A DNA stretch of 64,000 nucleotides from Silvanigrella paludirubra. Its GTDB lineage: Bacteria > Bdellovibrionota_B > Oligoflexia > Silvanigrellales > Silvanigrellaceae. Below are positions 9,678 to 18,336 of this stretch, in pieces; position 1 is the first letter of the stretch; each line of letters starts with the position of its first letter. Made by a program: the position numbers and the translations under genes. The notes under the pieces are model-generated. The model did not search any database. It saw only the letters and a list, made by a program, of their open reading frames with translations, and had not been told where the DNA came from. The stretch spans positions 248,001 to 312,000 of the forward strand of contig NZ_WFLM01000004.1 of assembly GCF_009208775.1 (NCBI RefSeq), written 5' to 3'.

Positions 9678-10892
9678 TTATTTTGGAATAACCCCTCTAT
9701 ATTTTGGTTCGGATGGAGTTTCATTGAGTTTATCAATTTCAAGAATTTTTTGTTGTGCTCTTTCAAATTTAGGATCATATTTTAAAATTTGTTGGCAAAC
9801 TTTTTTAGCTCTGTCATAGTCTTTCATATTAACTAAACAAAGAACTTTATTATACATAATTTTTACGTCAGTAGGTGTAATTTTTAAAGCCAAATTATAG
9901 CTTGAAATAGAATCTTCGAATTTACCCATTTCTTTATAACAGATTCCAATACTATTTAAAAAACTTGGATTTTTAGGATCTTGTTCTACTGCTCTTTGTA
10001 AAAAATCGAGAGCTTTGTCTTTTTTCTTTTGAGCTAGAAAATTTCTACCTACTTGAGCATATAGTTTAGGATAAACTATTTTCATATTAATTGCTCGCAT
10101 AAGGTAACTTTCTGCTTCTTCATAAAGTTCACAGCGAGTTAACACATTTGCCGCTTCTTCATAACGAATCGGGTTTTTTGGATTAATGCTTATGGCTTGA
10201 TCAAATGCTTTAATTGCAGATTGTTTTCTATCTGATGCTAATAAACAAACACCTAAATCAAAATATGCTTGTACATAATTTTTATTATTTTGCATTGCTA
10301 GTCTTAAGTTTTTTTCCGCTTCAGGTATGTTACCTAAAGCTCTATGGCATCTTGCAATTCCAACAAAAGCTCTTGCAGAAGATAAATTTCTAAGTGAAAT
10401 ACTTTTATATGCTTCTAATGCATTTTCATATTCACCACTTATATATAAATAACGAGCTAATTCATACTCTACTTCAATATTATTTATATCGCGGTATTTA
10501 ACCAACGTTTGAGAAATTTGTGAGGAAAGATCTTTCATAACAAAAGGGATACGTAAATAGCCATCGGGCGCAGCTTCAGGAAAACGTAACATCTCATCTT
10601 TTGTGAGCTCAGGTCCAACCATTAAAATAGGAGTTCTTTTAATTTCAACATTTTCTCTGACTTCTGTTAAAAATTCAAGTCCATTAATTTGCCTCATATC
10701 TTTTTCACAAATGATAAAATCAAAATTTTTTTCTTGAAGAAATTTAAGAGCCTCGCCCTCGCTTACCCCTTCAAAAACATTTTTGAAACCTAACGTTTTT
10801 AATGATTTTACAATACCTTCACGTGATGCGGGTGCATCATCAACAACAATAAAATTCATATCTGATGAGAGCTCAATGACGTTGGCGGCCAT
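9678..10892 (-). CDS. Atypical receiver (Asp replaced by Glu) fused to TPR repeats
   Basis: A 404-residue cytoplasmic protein. Residues 10-130 have the receiver fold with the acidic pair (FIVVDDAPAS), but the phosphorylation-site segment reads FIICEKDMRQING, placing Glu (E63) where Asp is expected. The conserved Lys before Pro is Ile (YLRIPF, I115). From about 150 to 385 there are roughly six tetratricopeptide repeats (for example FDLGVCLLASDRKQSAIKAF and MYNKVLCLVNMKDYDRAK), a protein-docking solenoid. A Glu at this site can mimic the phosphorylated state, so it may be a constitutively 'on' scaffold. It sits between the HNH gene (33 bp upstream) and the Hpt gene (3 bp downstream). Confidence 0.88.
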   Translation of the reverse strand: MAANVIELSSDMNFIVVDDAPASREGIVKSLKTLGFKNVFEGVSEGEALKFLQEKNFDFIICEKDMRQINGLEFLTEVRENVEIKRTPILMVGPELTKDEMLRFPEAAPDGYLRIPFVMKDLSSQISQTLVKYRDINNIEVEYELARYLYISGEYENALEAYKSISLRNLSSARAFVGIARCHRALGNIPEAEKNLRLAMQNNKNYVQAYFDLGVCLLASDRKQSAIKAFDQAISINPKNPIRYEEAANVLTRCELYEEAESYLMRAINMKIVYPKLYAQVGRNFLAQKKKDKALDFLQRAVEQDPKNPSFLNSIGICYKEMGKFEDSISSYNLALKITPTDVKIMYNKVLCLVNMKDYDRAKKVCQQILKYDPKFERAQQKILEIDKLNETPSEPKYRGVIPK

Positions 10893-10925
10893 ATTATTGC
10901 AACCTTTAAGAGAAGGATATTTCTC

Positions 10926-11219
10926 CTAGTCTATCATATTTTTCTTAAAAAGAAGATCGACAGGAGTGTCAACTCCTTTATTTTTGTTGCATTCTCGGCA
11001 TGCTGGTACAACATTGCCTGGTGTGGTTGTACCAAAACGTGCTAAGGGAACAATATGATCTAGCGTAAGTTCTTTAAAGGAAAATTTTTTTCCACAATAG
11101 TAGCATAACCCAGAGGCACATTTTTGTTGCCACCATCTACTTTTTTTGGCGGCTTTTACTTTGGCTTTTTCTCTTTTAATATGTTCTTCATCTGCAAATT
11201 CATAACTATTTAAATTCAT
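10926..11219 (-). CDS. Small HNH-type nuclease-like protein
   Basis: A 97-residue protein with the complete HNH/zinc layout: CYYCGKKF (CxxC), LDHIVPLARFG (the HH-type His pair region), NVVPACRECNKNKG (Asn and a second CxxC). The first 30 residues are basic. HNH domains cleave or nick DNA using a metal ion, and small stand-alone members are common with no known target. It sits between the REC-kinase (8 bp) and the REC-TPR gene (33 bp) on the same strand, an unexpected place for a nuclease. Neighbouring genes give no sign of a restriction or phage context. Confidence 0.88.
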   Translation of the reverse strand: MNLNSYEFADEEHIKREKAKVKAAKKSRWWQQKCASGLCYYCGKKFSFKELTLDHIVPLARFGTTTPGNVVPACRECNKNKGVDTPVDLLFKKNMID

Positions 11220-11227
11220 TTATTATT

Positions 11228-12409
11228 CTAAGCTGCCCGTGATGGTGAAGGTCCTCCACCAGAGGACGGTTTAATAATTAATTTAGAAATTGGCAGTTTT
11301 ATTGTAAAGGTTGTGCCTTCTCCAACAACTGAGCTTAAAACTAAATCACCCAAATGTTCCTTTACTATATTTTTTACAATACTTAAACCTAAACCTGTAC
11401 CTTCACCTTTGGGCTTTGTTGTAAAAAAACTATCAAAAATTTTAGGAAGGACTACTTCTGGAATTCCAGATCCAGTATCATTTACAGAAATATTAAACGA
11501 ATTATCATCTAAAAATGCTTTAATTTTTAATTCTTTTTTAGATGATTCTTTCATAGCATCACAAGCATTACTCATTAAATTCATAAGAACCTGTTCAAAC
11601 TTATTTGGGAAACAAATGAGTTCTGCATTGTTATATTTTTCATCAATCTTTATTTCAACTTTAATATTATGATTTCTTATTTTTTGTTTTACTAAGAAAA
11701 CGCTATTTTCAATTAGTTCAATTACACTTTTACTTTCTTCCTCTTCTTGAGCATCTTTTCTTGAATAATTTCTGAGATGATCAACAAGTTTATTTATTTT
11801 ATGACAAGCTCTCGTAATTTGAGATAAATGTGAGTTTAAATTAGTTTCAAAAGATTCATTATTATCTGTTTTCTTCATTTCGTCTTTAATGTCTTCGCAA
11901 GTAAGTTGTATCATAGTTAGAGGTCCTCTAATATCATGAACAACTGTTGCAGATAACTCACCTAATGCGGCAAGTTTTGAAATATGAAGAATTTGTGCAT
12001 TTAAATAATCATTTTCTTTTTTTAAATAAATATTTTTTAAACATTTTTTTGCTAATGGAATAATATCATTTTTTATAGAAAATGGCTTTTGAATTACTTC
12101 GTAGCAATCTATTTTGTTCGATTTATCCATTATTTTATTGTTAATATATCCAGTCATTATGATTAATAAAGCATCTTTATTTTTATTACGAATTTCACTA
12201 ATGAGTGAAAATCCATCTCCATCCGGAAGTTGAATATCAATTAAAAAAAGATCAAAATTATTAGCAGAGTTTTGAATAATTGTTTTGGCTTCATAAAAAC
12301 TACTTGCCGTTGTCGTGGCAAAATTGAGTGAATTAAACTCACGAACAATACGTTCCTGCGTATCACTATCATCTTCGACCACGAGTATGTTTAGTTTTCC
12401 TAAGTCCAT
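11228..12409 (-). CDS. Receiver-histidine kinase (REC-HisKA-HATPase), soluble
   Basis: A 393-residue protein with an N-terminal receiver (D58 in FLIDIQLP, K108 in IQKPFS), a HisKA domain with H158 in VVHDIRGPLTMI (the HDIRxPL form) and an HATPase domain with NDTGSGIP and GEGTGLGLSI, ending in a Gly/Ser/Pro tail. It has no membrane segment, so it is a cytoplasmic kinase driven by another protein through its receiver. I chose the ATG at 12409 because AAGGA lies eight bases before it. A TTG at 12430 would add seven residues and has no ribosome site. The membrane sensor upstream at 12528 is a candidate input partner. Confidence 0.9.
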   Translation of the reverse strand: MDLGKLNILVVEDDSDTQERIVREFNSLNFATTTASSFYEAKTIIQNSANNFDLFLIDIQLPDGDGFSLISEIRNKNKDALLIIMTGYINNKIMDKSNKIDCYEVIQKPFSIKNDIIPLAKKCLKNIYLKKENDYLNAQILHISKLAALGELSATVVHDIRGPLTMIQLTCEDIKDEMKKTDNNESFETNLNSHLSQITRACHKINKLVDHLRNYSRKDAQEEEESKSVIELIENSVFLVKQKIRNHNIKVEIKIDEKYNNAELICFPNKFEQVLMNLMSNACDAMKESSKKELKIKAFLDDNSFNISVNDTGSGIPEVVLPKIFDSFFTTKPKGEGTGLGLSIVKNIVKEHLGDLVLSSVVGEGTTFTIKLPISKLIIKPSSGGGPSPSRAA

Positions 12410-12527
12410 CAAGTGGATCCTTGTAAACAAAAATAATTCAAAAAAAGTAACAATATTCTATCGGTGTTTTGTTTCTTTAATTAAGAGAAGCTTGGGTGCA
12501 AAAATTTTCCAAAAACAACAAAGTTTC

Positions 12528-13517
12528 TTAATATATTGATTTTGCTTTCTTTTTGTTCTCAATAATCTCTTTTTCAATCTTATTCTTCTCTTTTTCGTGA
12601 AGAAACCGTCTAATTTCAAAAGCGAGTTCAATTTTTGCTGAATGATTTTTAAATTTTTCAATCAATATTTCTAATTCTTCGTAATTATTGGTTTTATCTA
12701 TAGAGTTATAAATTTCTGTTATTTTTTGCGCCCCTTTTTCAGAAATTTCTTTACAAATTTCCAAAGTTTCAATGCAATCCATTTGATACTCTTTTGCCTC
12801 AGTTAAAATTTGTAAAGTATTATCAATTATGGATTTTCTTACTTCTCTACGCGAAACATAAATAAAACTTCCACCGCTTATGGCAGCGGCAAAAAATGTT
12901 AAAATAAAAACAGAAGGCAAATATTCTAGAAGTAGGTCATCTGAAATGCGAATACTTATTGCTTTGTCTTGAATTAGTCTAGATAAAACATCTAAATTAA
13001 ACATGATTTTAGTAAAATTTTCATTTTCATTATTTAAAACTTTTAGCATTTCATCATAGTTATTTTGCTCCTTTTCTAAACTTAAATCTATTTCTTTTTG
13101 AATTGTTAAAGTATAATCATTAATAATTGGTGTTAAACTTTTAATATTCGCTGTCATAAAAGGATCAATATTAAATTTATTAATTTCTTTCGAATGAGAG
13201 ACAATGGCAATAAAATCTTTTCTAATTTCTTTAATAAAATCAGATTTTAATTCTTTTTTTTGTTTTATTGATAATTCTTGTTGATTTGTTAAAATAAATT
13301 TATAAATATTACTATGAGCTCTTGATAATGTTTCTTTTGCTTCTAATATTTCGCGTTGTGCTAAAAAATAATTATCAGTTAGTCCTAAAATTTTCTTTTT
13401 TAATTGATTGACGTATATCGAACCAAATAGACTATTAAGCATTAGGAAACAGATTAGAGAAATGGCAAGGCCATTTATGATCCAACCTAAATGCGGTTTC
13501 CTTTTAATAAGTTGCAT
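12528..13517 (-). CDS. Membrane sensor with four-helix-type periplasmic domain and no catalytic domain
   Basis: A 329-residue protein. A TM helix lies at about 12-32. A helical region of about 165 residues, charged and coiled-coil-like, follows and resembles the ligand-binding four-helix bundle of chemoreceptors and kinases. A second TM lies at about 200-220 (LPSVFILTFFAAAISGG), then about 105 cytoplasmic residues rich in Glu/Lys helices. No HAMP, kinase or signalling hairpin is recognisable. It probably senses something outside and signals through protein contact, plausibly to the soluble REC-kinase encoded next (118 bp downstream). The ribosome site GGAATAAG lies within a small hairpin (CTTATT/AATAAG), which may dampen translation. 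Confidence 0.75.
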   Translation of the reverse strand: MQLIKRKPHLGWIINGLAISLICFLMLNSLFGSIYVNQLKKKILGLTDNYFLAQREILEAKETLSRAHSNIYKFILTNQQELSIKQKKELKSDFIKEIRKDFIAIVSHSKEINKFNIDPFMTANIKSLTPIINDYTLTIQKEIDLSLEKEQNNYDEMLKVLNNENENFTKIMFNLDVLSRLIQDKAISIRISDDLLLEYLPSVFILTFFAAAISGGSFIYVSRREVRKSIIDNTLQILTEAKEYQMDCIETLEICKEISEKGAQKITEIYNSIDKTNNYEELEILIEKFKNHSAKIELAFEIRRFLHEKEKNKIEKEIIENKKKAKSIY

Positions 13518-13575
13518 AAATCTTATTCCAAAAAATAAGGTTTTAATTATTCAACTTACTTATCGGCTTCATATT

Positions 13576-14421
13576 TTATTTTGGAATAGGCTGAAAAAAT
13601 TTCCCAGATCGAACAAATTCGAACCATTTTAAAAGATCGGGTTCTCTAGTAGAAATATATTCAAATGCATTTGGACAAGTTTTTGCAATCCAGTGTTCAA
13701 GAATTAGATTTTGTTCTTGTTTACTTAATAAAAAATTGGGTTGATGGATTGAAAGTGATTCTCTTAATGTTTGTAATATTATTCCTGCACAAACGGAAAC
13801 ATTTAGAGATTCTGTAAAACCATACATTTGAACCGAAACATACATATCCGCATAATTTTTCCACTCTGGGGAAACACCGTGTAATTCACTCCCAAAAATG
13901 AGAGCTATTTTTTGATCGCCTATAAAGTTTTTAAATTCATTTGAATGAAATGAATTACTTGGAAAAGAAGGGATTTTATCAATATAATGTTCAGAGGTTC
14001 TCGAAAAATCAGGTAAAGAAACAAGAGCAATTTTATAACCACTATTTTTTAAAATATCAGCACATTCTTCAACTGTATTTATTCGTTTTGGCATTAGCCA
14101 TTGGCTTGCACCTCTATCAATAGTGTCAGCTGCTTTAAATCTCATTTCTTTATTGGAGTATAAAAAAAATAAATCTAAAAATCCAAAAGAATCAATTGTT
14201 CTTAAAATAGCACTAATATTATGAGCGTGATGGGTATTTTCAAACACAGTTAAAACTTGTCTACTTCTTATCTGCGCTATTTTTTCCATTTTGCCGATTC
14301 TTGCATCTGTAAAAAAGCCTCTTAGTGCAGCATTAATTTTTCCAAAGTCATTTCTCAAGTGCTCTGGAATAAAGTATTGTGTAGGCACATTTGAAGAAGT
14401 CGTTGATTCCGTCCAAATCAT
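13576..14421 (-). CDS. TrmH/SpoU-family RNA 2'-O-methyltransferase
   Basis: A 281-residue protein with the three SpoU (knotted SPOUT) motifs: [15 protein letters not shown] (motif 1), [11 protein letters not shown] (motif 2) and [16 protein letters not shown] (motif 3). The layout and C-terminal extension match TrmH, which methylates G18 in the D-loop of tRNA using S-adenosylmethionine. I chose the ATG at 14421, preceded by AAGGATAAAA; the upstream TTG would add 16 residues and collide with hutU. It is divergent from hutU with only 36 bp between the two starts. Confidence 0.88.
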   Translation of the reverse strand: MIWTESTTSSNVPTQYFIPEHLRNDFGKINAALRGFFTDARIGKMEKIAQIRSRQVLTVFENTHHAHNISAILRTIDSFGFLDLFFLYSNKEMRFKAADTIDRGASQWLMPKRINTVEECADILKNSGYKIALVSLPDFSRTSEHYIDKIPSFPSNSFHSNEFKNFIGDQKIALIFGSELHGVSPEWKNYADMYVSVQMYGFTESLNVSVCAGIILQTLRESLSIHQPNFLLSKQEQNLILEHWIAKTCPNAFEYISTREPDLLKWFEFVRSGKFFQPIPK

Positions 14422-14457
14422 TTTTATCCTTTCTCCCCTTTTTTTGTGAGGATTTCT

Positions 14458-16227
14458 ATGTCTACTCAAAATATATTCCCTTCATCAACTAAAATATTTA
14501 CCCCTGGGCAACCAGCTCCAAGAGGAAAGTCCCTTATTACTAAGGGATGGCTTCAAGAAGCCGCTTTACGCATGCTATTAAATAATCTTGATTTTGAAGT
14601 TGCTGAAAAACCCGAAGATTTAGTTGTCTATGGGGGAAGAGGAAAAGCAGCACGATCTTTGCCTGATTTTCATAATATTTTAAAAGCATTGCAAGAACTT
14701 GAAAATGAGGAAACCCTATTGATTCAAAGTGGAAGCCCGGTTGCTCGTATTAAAACTTGGCAAAATGCACCTCGTGTTCTTTTAGCAAATAGCAATTTAG
14801 TTGGAAATTGGGCAAATTGGAATCATTTTGACGAGCTCGAGAAAAAAGGCCTCATGATGTATGGTCAAATGACTGCAGGAAGCTGGATTTATATTGGATC
14901 ACAAGGAATAGTCCAAGGCACATACGAAACTTTTTATGAAGCATTTCAACAACATTATAAAGGTGTTACAAAAGGGCGTTACGTTTTTTCTACAGGACTT
15001 GGGGGAATGGGAGGAGCGCAGCCTCTTGCAGCTGTATTAACAGGAGCCTGCTTTTTAGGAATTGAAGTCGATAAAAAACGAGCAGAAATGCGCTTAAAAT
15101 CTGGATATCTTGACGAAATTCACAATGACATTGATTCCGCAATGAACTCTCTTAAAAATTCATTATCCGAAGGGCTTGCTAAAAGCATTGCCATTATTGG
15201 CAATGTAGCTGATATTCTTCCCATATTATTAGAACGTAACGATTTCCATCCGAGTCTTGTAACCGATCAAACTTCAGCTCATGATCCTACCTACGGGTAT
15301 GTTCCCCAAGGTTATTCTATGGAACAAGTGTTTCAAGAACGAAAGTTAAACCCAAAAAAGGTGGAACAAGATGCAATGCAAAGCATTGGAAAACATGTTC
15401 GATATTTGTTAGAACTTAAAAATAGAGGGATTCCAACATTTGATTATGGCAATAATATTCGCGCAATGGCGAAAAAAGTAGGAGTAGATAATGCATTTGA
15501 TATTAAAGGATTTGTCCCTGAATATATTCGTCCTCTTTTTTGTAAAGGAAAAGGTCCTTTTCGATTCGTAATGTTAAGTGGTGATTCTGAAGATCTAAAA
15601 AAAGCGGATCAAGCGCTTATGAATTTATTTCCTCATCATAATGACATTCAAAGGTGGTTATCTTTAGCTCCAAAAAGGATATCTATTCAAGGATTGCCTG
15701 CCAGAATTTTGTGGTTAGGATATGGAGATAGATTAAAAGCAGGGTTACTCTTGAACGAGATGGTAAAAAGCGGTGAAATTTCTTGTCCCGTTGTTATTGG
15801 AAGAGATCATTTGGATTGTGGAAGTGTCGCATCTCCTTATCGTGAAACAGAAGATATGAAAGATGGTAGTGACGCCGTTGCTGATTGGGCTCTTTTAAAT
15901 GCTTTTGGCAATATTTCAAGTGGTGCTTCTTGGGTGAGTTTTCATCATGGCGGTGGAGTTGGAATGGGATATTCGCTTCATGCAGGAATGGTGATTGTGG
16001 CAGATGGAAGTCAAGAAGCTTCTGAACGTTTAAAGAGAGTTCTCACATTTGATCCTGCAATGGGTATATTTCGTCATGCAGATGCAGGTTATGAAAGTTC
16101 GCGAAAAATTGCTGGGGAGCAAATGAATCGTTCTGTAGAAGCGGACTCTCCCTATTTTTATCCTCGATATTTATCAAACGCTGAGGTGAATCATGGCAGC
16201 AAAGATTTGGTCTACAAAAAAGAATAA
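14458..16227 (+). CDS. hutU: Urocanate hydratase
   Basis: A 589-residue enzyme of the histidine degradation pathway, converting urocanate to imidazolone propionate with tightly bound NAD. Diagnostic stretches include [20 protein letters not shown], the NAD-binding [25 protein letters not shown], and [20 protein letters not shown] with the later [20 protein letters not shown] at 14458 is preceded by GAGG with six bases spacing. The segment usually written LPARICW in bacterial urocanases (holding the Cys known as Cys410 in the Pseudomonas enzyme) reads LPARILW here, so that Cys seems replaced by Leu418. The 3' end overlaps hutI by 35 bp. Confidence 0.95.
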   Translation: MSTQNIFPSSTKIFTPGQPAPRGKSLITKGWLQEAALRMLLNNLDFEVAEKPEDLVVYGGRGKAARSLPDFHNILKALQELENEETLLIQSGSPVARIKTWQNAPRVLLANSNLVGNWANWNHFDELEKKGLMMYGQMTAGSWIYIGSQGIVQGTYETFYEAFQQHYKGVTKGRYVFSTGLGGMGGAQPLAAVLTGACFLGIEVDKKRAEMRLKSGYLDEIHNDIDSAMNSLKNSLSEGLAKSIAIIGNVADILPILLERNDFHPSLVTDQTSAHDPTYGYVPQGYSMEQVFQERKLNPKKVEQDAMQSIGKHVRYLLELKNRGIPTFDYGNNIRAMAKKVGVDNAFDIKGFVPEYIRPLFCKGKGPFRFVMLSGDSEDLKKADQALMNLFPHHNDIQRWLSLAPKRISIQGLPARILWLGYGDRLKAGLLLNEMVKSGEISCPVVIGRDHLDCGSVASPYRETEDMKDGSDAVADWALLNAFGNISSGASWVSFHHGGGVGMGYSLHAGMVIVADGSQEASERLKRVLTFDPAMGIFRHADAGYESSRKIAGEQMNRSVEADSPYFYPRYLSNAEVNHGSKDLVYKKE

Positions 16228-17527
16228 AAAAATTATTTTCAAGAACTCTCCTTGTGTTGTAACTATGCAAGGATTGAATAACTTAGAAAATAATATTATT
16301 ACTTTAAAAGATATGAAAATTCTTAAAAATCAAGATGTATATATATCTGATGGTGTTTTTCAGGCAATTGGAGAAAATATTGCGGATAAATATGTTAACT
16401 TATCTGATTGTGAAGTGATAGATGCTTCTAATTTAGTTTTAATGCCAGGTTTAATTGATTGTCATAATCACCCTATTTTTGCAGGCAGCCGTGCTAACGA
16501 AACTGTATTAAAATCTCAGGGAATGACCTATGAAGAAATTGCAGCAAAAAATGGTGGTATTGCTGCAACAATGAAAGCAACTCGAGCTGTTAGTAAAGAA
16601 AAGTTAACAGAAATTTATAAATTAAATGCAAAAGATGCTCTTGCAAAAGGTGTTGTTCTTCTCGAAGCAAAAACAGGATATGGATTAAATCCTAAAGAAG
16701 AAAGAAAAATGCTTGAAGCTCTTTATGAAGCCTATAATGGTGAAGATGCTCAGGAATTACCTGCGTTATCTCCAACTTATTTAGGGCCTCATGCTGCCAG
16801 CCCAGAATACAGAGGACTCGATAATTATATTCAAGCTCTGGTAGAAGATTTACCAAATATAGCTGCATTAGGTGAAGAAGCGGTTAAAAAAGGAATTTCT
16901 TTACCGCTAGCAGCAGATATATTTTTAGAAAGAAACTTTTTTACTAAGGAACAGTCTGAGCGTTGGTTGGGAGCTGCCTTACAACATGGTTTAGATGTTC
17001 ATATTCATTCGGATGAGTTTTCACGGAGTGGTGGTGCTGAGCTTGCAGCAGAACTTGCACGGAGAGTAGAGCAAACAGCTTCTAAAAGAAGACAAAAAGG
17101 ACGTGTACTTACAGTTGATCATTGTCAATATTCAACTGAATCCGATTTAGGTAGACTGGCAACTTTAGGTGTAATTGCTGTTGCTCTTCCTTCGACAAGT
17201 TTTTTTAGTCGTATTCCATATGTTGATGCAAAAAGATGGAGAGCATCTGGTGTTAAAATTGCAATAGCGAGTGATTTTAATCCAGGAAGCGCCATTATAA
17301 ATAATATTTGGTTTGCTTGTTACCTTGCACTTTCTCAATGTGCTTTTTCACTTCCTGAAGTTTACGCAGGTGTTACTGTAAATGCAGCACTCGCATTAGG
17401 AGTAGAAGATAGCTATGGAATAATTGAAGAAGGAAAAAAAGCAACTTTAGTTGCATTTGAAGGAAATTCTGCAGACGATTTTTTTACTTCTCCGATCGGT
17501 GATCATGTAAGACACGTGGTATTATAA
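16193..17527 (+). CDS. hutI: Imidazolonepropionase
   Basis: A 444-residue amidohydrolase that hydrolyses imidazolone-5-propionate to N-formimino-glutamate, the step after urocanate hydratase. Metal and substrate motifs are present: [43 protein letters not shown] and ASDFNPGS. The ATG at 16193 has GAGGTGAATC before it and lies inside the end of hutU, implying translational coupling. The protein is somewhat longer than the usual 400-420 residues because of its N-terminal 40 residues. hutH and the final hydrolase genes are not in this window, so the pathway is split. Confidence 0.94.
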   Translation: MAAKIWSTKKNKKIIFKNSPCVVTMQGLNNLENNIITLKDMKILKNQDVYISDGVFQAIGENIADKYVNLSDCEVIDASNLVLMPGLIDCHNHPIFAGSRANETVLKSQGMTYEEIAAKNGGIAATMKATRAVSKEKLTEIYKLNAKDALAKGVVLLEAKTGYGLNPKEERKMLEALYEAYNGEDAQELPALSPTYLGPHAASPEYRGLDNYIQALVEDLPNIAALGEEAVKKGISLPLAADIFLERNFFTKEQSERWLGAALQHGLDVHIHSDEFSRSGGAELAAELARRVEQTASKRRQKGRVLTVDHCQYSTESDLGRLATLGVIAVALPSTSFFSRIPYVDAKRWRASGVKIAIASDFNPGSAIINNIWFACYLALSQCAFSLPEVYAGVTVNAALALGVEDSYGIIEEGKKATLVAFEGNSADDFFTSPIGDHVRHVVL

Positions 17528-17571
17528 ATTTGAATTTTTTGTTTATTTATAATTCGCATTAAGGGGAAAGA

Positions 17572-17937
17572 ATGGCAGGGTCAAAAACTTTAAAAATTGT
17601 CTATTGGGTATTTACCATTCCATTTGTTGTATTGATGCTTTTTTCTGTTTTTAGCTATTTTAGCTCTGCTCCACAGGCAGTTGAAGGGATTCGATCTTTG
17701 GGTTATCCGCTTTATATGTTAAAAATATTAGGTACAGCAAAGCTTTTGGGAGTTATTGCTATCCTTTATAATAAATTTAAAACATTAAAAGAGTGGGCAT
17801 ATGCTGGATTTGTTATTAATTTAATTGGTGCTGCGGCTTCGCATCATTTTTCAGGTGATCCTTTATCTAAAGTGATAGTCCCATTAGTTGGTCTTGTAAT
17901 TGTTCTTATCTCCTATTTTTTATGGAAGAAAAAATAA
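17572..17937 (+). CDS. DoxX-like small membrane protein
   Basis: A 121-residue protein with four hydrophobic segments. The arrangement (N-terminal TM, then YPLYMLKILGTAKLLGVIAIL and EWAYAGFVINLIGAAASHHF) matches the DoxX-like family, whose members are small inner-membrane proteins of mostly unknown function. ATG with AAGGGGAAAG upstream. It follows hutI by 44 bp, a gap that holds a 9-bp inverted repeat with no T-run, and converges on the VOC gene. Confidence 0.75.
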   Translation: MAGSKTLKIVYWVFTIPFVVLMLFSVFSYFSSAPQAVEGIRSLGYPLYMLKILGTAKLLGVIAILYNKFKTLKEWAYAGFVINLIGAAASHHFSGDPLSKVIVPLVGLVIVLISYFLWKKK

Positions 17938-17940
17938 TCG

Positions 17941-18330
17941 TTAAATATGACTCATGATTTCTATATTAACGTTACTTGGGTCTAATATATAAAAATTTTT
18001 ATAATTAACATCTAACGAACCTATACCAAATTTTTCAGTATTTAAATTAGGTTCGGCTCTTATTTTAAGTTTTTTATTCATAGCAGTATAATAAATTTTA
18101 TTAAATTGAATTTCATCTACTAAAAAAGCAATATGTTGAGGATTTGGAAGACGGATTTCTTCAAAAGGAACAAGTAAAATTTTTAAATAATTATGAATTA
18201 AAATGAATCCCTTTTTACCAGTTCCAGTATCAATAAAAGAGTCATGTTCATTAAAGCCAAGAATCTTGATATAAAACTCTTTAGAAATATTAAGATTATG
18301 AGAGCCTATAATCAGATGATCTATTTTCAT
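17941..18330 (-). CDS. Glyoxalase/VOC-superfamily protein
   Basis: A 129-residue protein with the VOC beta-alpha-beta pattern: MKIDHLIIGSHNLNISKEFYIKILGF at the N terminus, a central AFLVDEIQFNKIY and the closing YKNFYILDPSNVNIEIM, where Glu is a typical metal ligand. VOC members act as lyases, isomerases, dioxygenases or drug-binding proteins, and the substrate cannot be assigned. Its ribosome site (GAGGAATAG) overlaps the stop codon of the upstream kinase gene, so the two are translationally coupled and the protein may act with that sensor. Confidence 0.78.
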   Translation of the reverse strand: MKIDHLIIGSHNLNISKEFYIKILGFNEHDSFIDTGTGKKGFILIHNYLKILLVPFEEIRLPNPQHIAFLVDEIQFNKIYYTAMNKKLKIRAEPNLNTEKFGIGSLDVNYKNFYILDPSNVNIEIMSHI

Positions 18331-18336
18331 AAAGAT

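Noticed and set aside
17522..17560. 9-bp inverted repeat after hutI considered as a terminator
   Set aside because: All A/T stem with no T-run after it; too weak to call.
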